Source: Brevibacterium sp. S22 (GTDB lineage Bacteria; Actinomycetota; Actinomycetes; Actinomycetales; Brevibacteriaceae). Taken from it: a stretch of DNA of 64,000 bases. Shown here piece after piece: positions 1 through 7,032 of the stretch; positions within the stretch are counted from its first letter, which is position 1, and every line of letters begins with the position of its first letter. The stretch is from contig NZ_RHFG01000009.1 in NCBI RefSeq assembly GCF_004745485.1, positions 1 to 64,000 of the forward strand, read 5' to 3'. The position numbers were made by a program, and so were the translations under genes. Under the pieces are notes generated by a model that saw only the letters and a list, made by a program, of their open reading frames with translations, had not been told where the DNA came from and searched no databases.

Positions 1-67
1 ACCCGTGATCGAAGAGTTCGACCGCGGCTTGGGCTTGCTCGTCGGTGATCAGACAGTTGTGACGCAT
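1..67 (-). CDS. Putative transposase subunit, N-terminal fragment
   Basis: A minus-strand reading frame starts with ATG at 67-65 and runs off the left edge after 22 codons, so only the N-terminus is visible. It contains DEQAQAAVELF, which resembles the first helix of the helix-turn-helix OrfA proteins of IS3-type elements. A purine-rich ribosome site (GAAGGGA) lies 7 bases upstream but falls inside a strong hairpin. The element context supports a transposase, but 22 residues are too few for a firm family assignment. Confidence 0.4.
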   Translation of the reverse strand, partial: MRHNCLITDEQAQAAVELFDHG

Positions 68-127
68 GGAGTGGTCCCTTCAAGTTGTCCTGTGTTAATC
101 ACAGTCCAACTTTCGGGGACCACTCCA
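67..127 (-). promoter_or_regulatory. Terminal hairpin masking the transposase ribosome site
   Basis: Arms 67-78 (TGGAGTGGTCCC) and 116-127 (GGGACCACTCCA) are perfectly complementary. An inner pair, AAGTTG 82-87 with CAACTT 107-112, extends the stem. The Shine-Dalgarno-like GAAGGGA and the first base of the start codon lie in or beside the stem. In IS10 and IS50 similar structures block translation of transcripts that read in from outside the element; the same role here is inference. Confidence 0.5.
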
Positions 128-160
128 GCGCAAGGTTGCTGAGCCCCCGTCAGGTAGCAA
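128..160. repeat. Right half of the 56-bp palindromic repeat, interrupted
   Basis: The sequence from GCGC through AAGGTTGCTGAG to CCGTCAGGTAG matches the right half of the repeats at 5144, 6968, 14077, 17877 and 39099, with one C replacing G in the outer arm. The matching left arm is absent and replaced by the insertion sequence end. The breakpoint coincides with the central GCGC loop. Confidence 0.8.
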
Positions 161-205
161 GGAAAGGGGCTGTCGTGATCGGGTGACGTGGCGCATACTG
201 GACTC

Positions 206-1051
206 ATGCCGGAGCTGCCCGAGGTCGATGCTCTCGTCGCCGACCTGCGTCCGCGGATCGTCGGCGACTTCGTCGAACGGGCCATGGTCGCCGAGCTGAG
301 CATCCTCAAGACCGTCGATCCGCCTCTCGACGCGCTTGCGGGGCTCGAGATCACTGGTGTCATGCGCAGAGGAAAGGCCCTCGTCGTCGAGTTCGACGGC
401 CTCTTTCTTGTCTGCCGATTCGCTCGGGCAGGGTGGCTGGTCTGGCACGACGAGGTGCCCGGCGGACCGGTGAAGATGGGCAAGGGTCCCTTGGGTCTGC
501 GCGTGCGGTTGGCCTCCGGGGCAGGCTTCGACCTCACCGAGGCGGGGACGAAGAAGAACGCCTCGGTGGCCCTGGTCCGCGACCTCGCCGAGGTGCCCGT
601 GCTCGCACAGCTCGGACCGGATGCGCTCAGCCTCGACGCCGAGGGGTTCGCCGGAATCCTCAGATCGACAAAAGCACACATCAAAACCGTCTTCGAAGAT
701 CAGACACTGATCGCCGGAATCGGCAACGCCTTCTCCGACGAGATCCTCCACGCTGCCAGACTCTCACCGTTCGCCCCAGCCGGACGCGTCGACGCCGCAA
801 CGCTGCACACCGCCGTGCATCAGGTCCTTGGACTGGCACGCGAATCGCTCATCGGTCTCCCCGCGGCGAAGATCAAGACTGCGAAGAAGTGTCTGCTGCG
901 CGTCCACGGACGCACCGGTCAGCCATGTCCCGTGTGCGGTGCAACAGTCGCCGAAGTGTCTTTCGCCGACAAATCCCTGAACTACTGTCCCGGCTGCCAG
1001 ACCGGAGGGAAGCGGCTGAGCGACCGGCGCATGGACCGCTTGCTCAAGTGA
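206..1051 (+). CDS. Fpg/Nei family DNA glycosylase
   Basis: 281-residue bifunctional base-excision repair glycosylase/AP lyase that would remove oxidised bases from DNA. The start at 206 is chosen because the protein then begins MPELPEV: in this family the N-terminal proline exposed after Met removal is the catalytic nucleophile and the following Glu is catalytic. The C-terminus carries a zinc finger with two CxxC pairs (CPVC and CPGC), typical of Fpg and Nei. Six in-frame codons upstream of 206 would bury the catalytic proline and are rejected. The gene stands alone, 45 bases downstream of the half palindrome and convergent with a TetR gene. Whether it prefers 8-oxoguanine (Fpg) or oxidised pyrimidines (Nei) cannot be told from sequence alone. 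Confidence 0.9.
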   Translation: MPELPEVDALVADLRPRIVGDFVERAMVAELSILKTVDPPLDALAGLEITGVMRRGKALVVEFDGLFLVCRFARAGWLVWHDEVPGGPVKMGKGPLGLRVRLASGAGFDLTEAGTKKNASVALVRDLAEVPVLAQLGPDALSLDAEGFAGILRSTKAHIKTVFEDQTLIAGIGNAFSDEILHAARLSPFAPAGRVDAATLHTAVHQVLGLARESLIGLPAAKIKTAKKCLLRVHGRTGQPCPVCGATVAEVSFADKSLNYCPGCQTGGKRLSDRRMDRLLK

Positions 1052-1129
1052 CGCCTGACTGCCGACCCGGACGGCACCACCGCCCCGGAGGCGACCACCG
1101 CCCGGGCCCGCACCAGGCTCTCCGCTCTG

Positions 1130-1810
1130 TCACACCGGGCGGAGGCGGAACTGATGGTCGGCGATGCCATGGGCGCGCAGGGCCACCTCGGCGATGGCGG
1201 TGAGGAACTCATCCCGTGACGACCGCTCATCGGCGGGAGTGTGGATGCGCTGAACGAGCGCCTCGGTGATTCCGCCGACGAGGATGATGCTCGTGAGATC
1301 ATTCGAGTCCGTCCGTGCAGTGAGGCCGTAAGCGTGGTCGAGTTCGTCGAAGGCTCCCTGCACCGCGGCGGCCAGCAGACGCATCGTCTGATGGCGCCGA
1401 TCTTCGAGCGAGTCACAGATGCCGACGGCTTCGATCTCGAGGACGCGGGCCTTGCGTTCGTCATCGAGCATCGGGGACAGGGCCGCGCCGACGATCTGCC
1501 TGGCGGCCTCGGTCAGTGTGGCCCTCGAGCGGATCTTCGTTTCGTCGAGGGCTGTGGTGATCTCCTCGTTGAGTTCGATGTAGAGGTCTTCGAGGAGGCT
1601 CTCCTGAGTCGAGAAGAGCTCATAGAAGGACCGGCTGGAGACACCCGACTCCTGGCACAGGGCCTGCACCGAGGTCCTGCGGAACCCGATCGTCCCGTAG
1701 AGGTTCAGCGCCGCGTCGAGCAGCCGTGCACGACGTGCCGAATCTCGCTCCGCCCGAAGCGTGCCGTGCCAGCGACGTGGGGGAGTGGGTTGGGACGGAG
1801 CAGAATTCAT
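1130..1810 (-). CDS. TetR family transcriptional regulator
   Basis: 226-residue TetR-type repressor. An N-terminal helix-turn-helix (roughly residues 25-70, with LDAALNLYGTIGFRRTSV and a SRSFYELF recognition region) is followed by a variable all-helical ligand domain. The ATG at 1810 is preferred; an extended frame to 1879 would run through the operator and the divergent gene's start. It is transcribed divergently from the flavin monooxygenase at 1859, and a 22-bp palindrome lies between the two starts, so it probably represses both itself and the monooxygenase-SDR operon. The ligand is unknown but is likely a substrate of that monooxygenase. Confidence 0.88.
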   Translation of the reverse strand: MNSAPSQPTPPRRWHGTLRAERDSARRARLLDAALNLYGTIGFRRTSVQALCQESGVSSRSFYELFSTQESLLEDLYIELNEEITTALDETKIRSRATLTEAARQIVGAALSPMLDDERKARVLEIEAVGICDSLEDRRHQTMRLLAAAVQGAFDELDHAYGLTARTDSNDLTSIILVGGITEALVQRIHTPADERSSRDEFLTAIAEVALRAHGIADHQFRLRPV

Positions 1811-1821
1811 CTTCCCATTAT

Positions 1822-1843
1822 AGTGAAAATTCCAATTTTCACT
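1822..1843. promoter_or_regulatory. Palindromic operator between tetR and the monooxygenase
   Basis: Perfect 10-bp arms AGTGAAAATT and AATTTTCACT surround a central CC. The site is AT-rich against a GC-rich background and lies 11 bases upstream of the tetR ATG and 15 bases upstream of the monooxygenase ATG. Size and place match a TetR operator controlling both divergent genes. Confidence 0.8.
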
Positions 1844-1858
1844 GGCATACTCGGTGAC

Positions 1859-3223
1859 ATGGCTTACATGATTCGACAAGGTCGTCGCGCCCCGGCCCCC
1901 ACCGCACCGACCAGCCCGGACCCCTCACTGCCGAAGGTCTGCATCATCGGGGCAGGGTCCTCGGGCATTGCCGCCGCGAAGACCCTCTACACCTCGGCCA
2001 TCCCATTCGACTGCTTCGAAAAAGGCAGCGAAATCGGAGGCACGTGGCTCTTCGACAACCCCAACGGGCAGAGCGCCTGCTATGAGACCCTGCAGATCAA
2101 CACCTCGTGCCCGCGCATGGCCTTCTCTGACTTCCCGATGCCCGAGCACTATCCGCACTATGCTCGCCACGATCAGGTCTTCGACTATTTCCGTGACTAC
2201 GTCGACCACTTCGGATTCGGTCACACGATCACGTTCAACACCGAGGTCACCGATGTTCGCCGAGGCGACCGTGGCGGTTGGGATGTCGACATCGAGTCCA
2301 CGGCTGGTTCCGAAACCCGTCACTACGACGCCGTGATGGTCGCCAACGGCCACCACTGGGATGCCCGGTGGCCCGAGCCTGCCTACCCGGGGGAATTCGA
2401 CGGCGAACAGATCCACGCCCACGACTATCGCAGCGGTGACCAGCTCGACGGACGTGATGTGGTCGTCGTCGGTGCCGGCAACTCGGCCATGGACATCGCT
2501 GTCGAAGGCTCGCGCCGGGCCCGCAGCGTCAACCTCTCGATCAGGCGTGGCCAATGGGTGATGAAGAAGACTGTCTTCGGGAGGGCCGCGGACCAGGTCG
2601 TCCTGCCCGGATGGGCCCCGTGGTGGATGACCTCGGCCAGGCTGCGCCTCGGCGCGATCCTCTCTGGCGGATTGAAGAAGTACGGACTGCCGGTGCCCGG
2701 CCACGCTCCCGGTCAGTCCCACCCCGTGCAATCGGACGACATCCGGGATCGCCTCAGGGCGGGTGCCGTCACGGCACGACCCGGGATCGAACGCCTCGAG
2801 CGGGACCGTGTCGTCTTCACCGATGGAACTGCGGTCCAGGCCGATCTCATCGTCTGGGCCACCGGCTACCGAGTCTCGTTTCCGTTCCTGTCATCGGACG
2901 TTGTCGACGTCGAGAACAACGATCTGCCGCTGTGGAAGCGGATGGTCCATCCCGACCGGCCGGGCCTGTTCTTCATCGGACTCCTCCAGCCGGTGGGGGC
3001 CGTCATGCCGCTGTCCGAGATCCAGGCGAAGCTGGTGGCGAAGATCCTCACCGGAGCCTGCGAGCTGCCGAGCCGCCGGGACATGGTCGAACAGATGGCC
3101 CGTGACGATCGCCGGAACAAGAAACAGTTCTACGACTCGCCGCGGCACACGATGGAGGTCGACTTCGACCACTACCTGTGGGAAGTCGAACGGGAGATGA
3201 AGAAGGGAGCGGTCGCCGCATGA
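1859..3223 (+). CDS. Flavin-containing monooxygenase (FMO/Baeyer-Villiger type)
   Basis: 454-residue FAD/NADPH monooxygenase predicted to insert one oxygen atom into a ketone, amine or sulfide. An N-terminal FAD-binding Rossmann motif GAGSSGIAA, the fingerprint FDGEQIHAHDY (FxGxxxHxxxY of FMOs and Baeyer-Villiger enzymes), and a second dinucleotide motif VVVGAGNSAMD for NADPH are visible in the expected order. I chose the ATG at 1859 because it follows the operator directly; the frame is open further upstream but there overlaps the tetR gene on the other strand. The stop overlaps the next gene's start (ATGA), so it is translationally coupled to an SDR. A ketone/alcohol pair (SDR plus Baeyer-Villiger oxidation) is a plausible pathway; the substrate is not identifiable. 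Confidence 0.87.
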   Translation: MAYMIRQGRRAPAPTAPTSPDPSLPKVCIIGAGSSGIAAAKTLYTSAIPFDCFEKGSEIGGTWLFDNPNGQSACYETLQINTSCPRMAFSDFPMPEHYPHYARHDQVFDYFRDYVDHFGFGHTITFNTEVTDVRRGDRGGWDVDIESTAGSETRHYDAVMVANGHHWDARWPEPAYPGEFDGEQIHAHDYRSGDQLDGRDVVVVGAGNSAMDIAVEGSRRARSVNLSIRRGQWVMKKTVFGRAADQVVLPGWAPWWMTSARLRLGAILSGGLKKYGLPVPGHAPGQSHPVQSDDIRDRLRAGAVTARPGIERLERDRVVFTDGTAVQADLIVWATGYRVSFPFLSSDVVDVENNDLPLWKRMVHPDRPGLFFIGLLQPVGAVMPLSEIQAKLVAKILTGACELPSRRDMVEQMARDDRRNKKQFYDSPRHTMEVDFDHYLWEVEREMKKGAVAA

Positions 3224-4083
3224 AGCGCTCCGGCACCACCCGCGACAAGGTCGTAGCCGTCACCGGTGGGGCACGCGGAATCGGCAAGGCGATCGCCGCC
3301 CGTTTCACCGCTGTCGGAGCCCGCGTTGCCATCGGTGATCGCGACCTCGCAGAGGCCGAAGACACTGCTGCGGAACTGGGAGTGCATGCCTTCGCCCTCG
3401 ACGTCACGGACCCAGTCTCCTTCGCCGGCTTTCTCCGCGCCGTCCGCAGCGAACTCGGCCCCATCGATGTCCTCGTCAACAACGCCGGCATCATGTGGGT
3501 CGGCGCCTTCGACGAGGAGCCGGAGTCAGCCGTTCGCGCTCAAGTCGAGGTCAACCTCCTCGGCGTGATCAACGGCATCAGGGCCGCAGCGCCTGCCATG
3601 CGCGGGGCCGGGCGCGGTCACCTCATCACGGTCGCCTCGGCGGCATCGATTCTGCCCACTCCGGGGGAGGCGACGTACGCGGCGACCAAGCATGGGGTGC
3701 TCGGCTACCTCAAAGCAGCGAGAGCCGAGATGCGCGGATCCGGGGTGTGCTTCACCGTCGTCATGCCGGCTGTCGTGGATACTGTTCTGGCCGCGGGGAC
3801 AGGCACCGGTGCGGGTCCGCTGCTGCATCCCGACGATGTCGCGGCCGCCGTCGTCTCCGCTGTGATCAGGCCCCGCTTCGAGATCACCGTTCCCGGCTTC
3901 ATCGGCCCGGTCGCCCGACTGGCCGGCCTCTTGCCGCAGACAGTCAGGGACCGTGTCTTCGGAGCCATCGTGCCTGATCAGGTTGCGCAGATGCGGGCCG
4001 ATGCCCGCGTCGGCTATGAAAAGGCGGCGTTCACGACCTCCCGCGCGGGGCAGGGGCATGGTCGGGCCGCCTCGGCGGAATAG
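3220..4083 (+). CDS. Short-chain dehydrogenase/reductase
   Basis: 287-residue SDR that would oxidise or reduce an alcohol/carbonyl with NAD(P)H. It shows the cofactor motif TGGARGIG near the N-terminus, the NNAG motif, and the catalytic Ser...YxxxK (VASAAS, then YAATK). The ATG at 3220 overlaps the TGA of the monooxygenase, so the two form an operon. A C-terminal extension after the catalytic core, with the hydrophobic stretch VPGFIGPVARLAGLLP, resembles SDRs of lipid or steroid metabolism. It probably supplies or removes the ketone handled by the monooxygenase; that link is inference from gene order. Confidence 0.88.
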   Translation: MKRSGTTRDKVVAVTGGARGIGKAIAARFTAVGARVAIGDRDLAEAEDTAAELGVHAFALDVTDPVSFAGFLRAVRSELGPIDVLVNNAGIMWVGAFDEEPESAVRAQVEVNLLGVINGIRAAAPAMRGAGRGHLITVASAASILPTPGEATYAATKHGVLGYLKAARAEMRGSGVCFTVVMPAVVDTVLAAGTGTGAGPLLHPDDVAAAVVSAVIRPRFEITVPGFIGPVARLAGLLPQTVRDRVFGAIVPDQVAQMRADARVGYEKAAFTTSRAGQGHGRAASAE

Positions 4084-4154
4084 TCCTGCATTCCGTTCCG
4101 TTGTGCGAAAGTGTGGCCCGTACGTGGCCGATCACTCGACGAATGGAGCAGAAC

Positions 4155-5120
4155 TTGACGTCACAGAAACAGATCCCCGGCACCGACCTGAGCATCTTCC
4201 CGATCAACCTGGGTACGAACACATTCGGATGGACCGCCGACGAGGCGCAGTCCCACGCTGTCCTCGACGCCTTCGTCGCAGCCGGCGGGAACTTCCTCGA
4301 CACCGCTGAATCCTATCCGGCTTGGGTGCCCGGCAACACGGGGCGCGAATCGGAGACCATCATCGGCACGTGGTTGGCCGCCCGCGGCAACCGCGACGAC
4401 GTGGTCATCGCCACCAAGGTCGGCGATCACCCCGACCACAAGACGCAGAATCCCGACTACATCCGCAGGGCGATCGACGATTCGCTGAAGCGTCTGCAGA
4501 CCGATTACGTCGACCTCTACTATGCCCACCGCGACGATGAGGTGACCCCCATCCCCGAGGTGGCCCGAGTCTTCGATGAGATCGTGCGTTCCGGTAAGGC
4601 CAACTACGTCGCGGTGTCGAACTATTCGCAGGCCCGGCTGAGCGAATGGCTGGCCGTTGCCGAGACCGAAGGGCTGGCCAAACCTGTGGCCATCCAACCG
4701 CAGTACAGCCTCGTGGCCCGTCACGACTTCGAAACCGAGCTGAAGCCAGTGGCCGAGCGGCACAATCTGGCCGTATTCTCCTACTTCAGCCTCGCCGCCG
4801 GATTCCTCACTGGAAAATATCGCACCGAGGCGGACCTCGAAGGTGCCGATCGCGGCGGAATGGTGCAGGGCTACTTCGGCTCGGCCGGGTTGAGAGTCGT
4901 CGACGACCTCGTCGCGATCGCCAAGTCGCACGACGTGGCACCGGCGACGGTGGCGCTGGCCTGGCTGCTGGCCAAGGGGGTGACGGCCCCGATCGCCTCG
5001 GCGCGGGAGCCGCGACAGCTCGACGCGCTCATGGCGGCACCTTCACTGGAGCTCAGCGCCGATGAGATCGACCGACTAGACCGTTCCTCTGCCCCGTTCG
5101 TGGAGGAAGATCCCTCCTGA
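4155..5120 (+). CDS. Aldo/keto reductase
   Basis: 321-residue NADPH-dependent oxidoreductase of the aldo/keto reductase superfamily (YajO/Tas-like branch). The barrel begins with LGTNTFGW, the catalytic Asp-Tyr region is FLDTAESYP, the catalytic Lys is in VIATKVG, and the His in YYAHRDD completes the tetrad. A TTG at 4155 has GGAG 6 bases upstream and gives a natural N-terminus (MTSQKQIPGTDL); an ATG at 4143 lies inside that ribosome site and is the alternative. The gene ends 24 bases before a palindromic repeat and is convergent with the GMC oxidoreductase. Substrate unknown. Confidence 0.85.
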   Translation: MTSQKQIPGTDLSIFPINLGTNTFGWTADEAQSHAVLDAFVAAGGNFLDTAESYPAWVPGNTGRESETIIGTWLAARGNRDDVVIATKVGDHPDHKTQNPDYIRRAIDDSLKRLQTDYVDLYYAHRDDEVTPIPEVARVFDEIVRSGKANYVAVSNYSQARLSEWLAVAETEGLAKPVAIQPQYSLVARHDFETELKPVAERHNLAVFSYFSLAAGFLTGKYRTEADLEGADRGGMVQGYFGSAGLRVVDDLVAIAKSHDVAPATVALAWLLAKGVTAPIASAREPRQLDALMAAPSLELSADEIDRLDRSSAPFVEEDPS

Positions 5121-5143
5121 GGATTCCTCCCGCACCCCCAGAA

Positions 5144-5199
5144 CTACCTGACGGCGGCTCAGCAACTTGGCGCGAGGTTGCTGAGCCGCCGTCACGTAG
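5144..5199. repeat. 56-bp palindromic repeat, copy 2
   Basis: A long hairpin between two convergent genes, 24 bases after the aldo/keto reductase stop and 11 bases before the GMC oxidoreductase stop. Left arm CTACCTGACGGCGGCTCAGC pairs with GCTGAGCCGCCGTCACGTAG apart from one mismatch. The loop holds the conserved GCGC. It may act as a two-way terminator or 3'-end stabiliser. Confidence 0.92.
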
Positions 5200-5209
5200 C
5201 AATAGGGGG

Positions 5210-6841
5210 TCAGGGGGCGGTGATCCCCTCGGCCGGTGAGCCGACGAGGGATGCCGCGGCGCGCTCGGCGATCATGATCGTCGGCGCGTTCGTGTTGCCT
5301 GTGGGCACTTGCGGCATGATCGAGGCATCGGCGATGCGCAACCCGCTCAACCCGTGGACTGCGAAGGTGCTCGGGTCGACGACGGCGCTCTCGTCCCGGC
5401 CCATCCGGCACGTGCCGACCTGGTGGTGGTAGGTGACGACAGATCCACGGACATACTCCTCGAGGTCCTCGTCGGCCACCTCGGGGCCGGGGAAGATCTC
5501 GGTCGGTGTCCACGGTGCCAGGGCCTCGGCGCGGCCGATCTCACGGCACTGCCTCACCGAGGCGACGAGCGCGTCGACGTCGGCCCGTTCAGAGAGCACC
5601 TGCGGATCGACGAGAGGCGGATCCTGCGGATTCGGTCCGCTCAGACGCACCTCGCCGCGACTCTCGGGACGCACGAGTCCGCCCTGGAGGGTGAACGCGC
5701 CACCCGGGCCGGGCCCGATCTGCGCCGCCGGCTGCGAGTCCTGGGCATACATCGGCACGGAGAAGAACAGCGGCTGAGTGTCAGGCACGGGCAGCTCGGG
5801 CTTCGACTTCCAGAACAGATGCACCTCGGCAGGCGCGACCTCACCCATCGGCACCTCGGTCTCACCGGTGGCGAAGACAACAGGGGAGAGCCAATGGTCC
5901 TGGAGGTTCTTGCCGACCCCGGGCAGATCAAGGACGGGGTCAATTTCGACCTCGCGCAGCTCCTCGGCGGGTCCGATCCCTGAACGGAGCAGGAGCTCGG
6001 GGGAAGCGAGCGCACCCGAGGTGAGGACCACCTCGGCGCCGGTGAGGGTGCCCACCCGACCGCGGAAGTCGACCTCGAGCCCGGTCACCTGCTTGGCCTC
6101 GTCGATGAGGAGGCGGCGGGCGTGTGTCGAGGTGAGGATCGTGAGATTCCCATCGCCGAGGCGGGGCTTGAGGTATGCCCGCCACGTGTTCAGCCGTTTG
6201 CCGTCACGAACGTTGAGCTGGATCTTCGCCACACCTTCGACACTGCCGGAATTGTAGTCGGGGTTGAGCGGCAGCCCAGCCTGCTGCGCGGCTTCGAGCA
6301 TGTCGTTCTGGAGAGGGTTCCGCTCGTAGTCGATGCGCACGTCCATGGGACCGTCGGCGCCGCGGGTCTCGGTGATCTCGCCGTCGAAGCTCTCGATGGC
6401 CCGGAATACGGGGGAGACCTCGTCCCAGGACCAGCCGGGGCAGCCGGCGGCGACCCACTGTTCGTAGTCCCAAGCGTCGCCGCGGACCCAGATGACGGCG
6501 TTGAGTGCGTTGGAGCCGCCGAGGACCTTGCCTCGGGGCAGGTGGATTCTCCGATTCATCGCGCCGGTCTGCGGGGTCGTGTAATAGTCCCAGTCCTGGT
6601 CGGAGTGCCAGATGAGGCCGAGGTTGTTGAGGTGGTCGATGTTCGGGTTCGTCTCGTCCCCACCGGCTTCGACGAGGCAGACCTTCTTGCCGGCGTCGAG
6701 GAGGCGGCGGGTGATCACGCAGCCGGCGGAACCGGCGCCGACGACGATGTAGTCGAAGTGCTCGGACGGCAGTGCGGTCGGGAAGTTTTCGGGATGGTCG
6801 CTGATGGTGGCGGCGACGGTGCCGTTCTCGGTGGAAGTCAT
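5210..6841 (-). CDS. GMC family oxidoreductase (choline dehydrogenase-like)
   Basis: 543-residue FAD-dependent alcohol oxidoreductase of the glucose-methanol-choline family, the usual length for choline dehydrogenase-like members. It has the N-terminal FAD motif VVGAGSAGC, the GMC signature region PRGKVLGGSNALN, and a C-terminal catalytic block with YHHQVGTCRMG (active-site His) followed by NAPTIMIAERAA. It is transcribed leftwards, downstream of the amine oxidase on the same strand but separated from it by a palindromic repeat, so co-transcription is doubtful. It would oxidise a primary alcohol; choline is possible, but no betaine aldehyde dehydrogenase or BetI is adjacent. Confidence 0.88.
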   Translation of the reverse strand: MTSTENGTVAATISDHPENFPTALPSEHFDYIVVGAGSAGCVITRRLLDAGKKVCLVEAGGDETNPNIDHLNNLGLIWHSDQDWDYYTTPQTGAMNRRIHLPRGKVLGGSNALNAVIWVRGDAWDYEQWVAAGCPGWSWDEVSPVFRAIESFDGEITETRGADGPMDVRIDYERNPLQNDMLEAAQQAGLPLNPDYNSGSVEGVAKIQLNVRDGKRLNTWRAYLKPRLGDGNLTILTSTHARRLLIDEAKQVTGLEVDFRGRVGTLTGAEVVLTSGALASPELLLRSGIGPAEELREVEIDPVLDLPGVGKNLQDHWLSPVVFATGETEVPMGEVAPAEVHLFWKSKPELPVPDTQPLFFSVPMYAQDSQPAAQIGPGPGGAFTLQGGLVRPESRGEVRLSGPNPQDPPLVDPQVLSERADVDALVASVRQCREIGRAEALAPWTPTEIFPGPEVADEDLEEYVRGSVVTYHHQVGTCRMGRDESAVVDPSTFAVHGLSGLRIADASIMPQVPTGNTNAPTIMIAERAAASLVGSPAEGITAP

Positions 6842-6967
6842 TCCGTCAGGCTAGTGACCCAGATCACCGAGGCGGAAGTGGTCGGACGAGAATCCGCGCG
6901 CTTCGCCAAGTCCGGACGCCCGGGTGCGCACGGATCGTCAATCCGACCCCGATCTGTCCGCTCCCTG

Positions 6968-7023
6968 CTACCTGACGGCGGCTCTGCAACCTGGCGCCAG
7001 GTTGCGAAGCCGCCGTCAGGTAG
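6968..7023. repeat. 56-bp palindromic repeat, copy 3
   Basis: Hairpin lying 10 bases beyond the stop codon of the amine oxidase (minus strand) and upstream of the GMC gene. Pairing extends two bases each side (TGC/GCA). The centre ACCTGGCGCCAGGT is a perfect palindrome. This is the only full copy between genes of the same orientation. Confidence 0.92.
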
Positions 7024-7032
7024 CAATTTGGG

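Larger units (their letters stand above)
1..127 (-). mobile_element. End of an insertion sequence (continues left of the window)
   Basis: The first 127 bases look like the 5' terminal part of an insertion sequence transcribed leftwards. Read on the minus strand the element would begin TGGAGTGGTCCCC at 127 and reach a transposase-like start codon at 67. The boundary at 127/128 is inferred because the sequence to its right is exactly the right half of the 56-bp palindrome found intact five times elsewhere in the window, while the left half is missing. The other end and any target duplication lie outside the window, so the family (IS3-like is my guess) is not proven. Confidence 0.5.

Noticed and set aside
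1241-1858. Upstream extension of the monooxygenase frame through the TetR gene
   Set aside because: The frame is open but overlaps the opposing tetR gene and the operator; the FMO fold begins right after the ATG at 1859.
5210-6841. Choline dehydrogenase betA assignment
   Set aside because: The GMC family is certain, but no betaine aldehyde dehydrogenase, choline transporter or BetI is next to it, so the substrate cannot be fixed.
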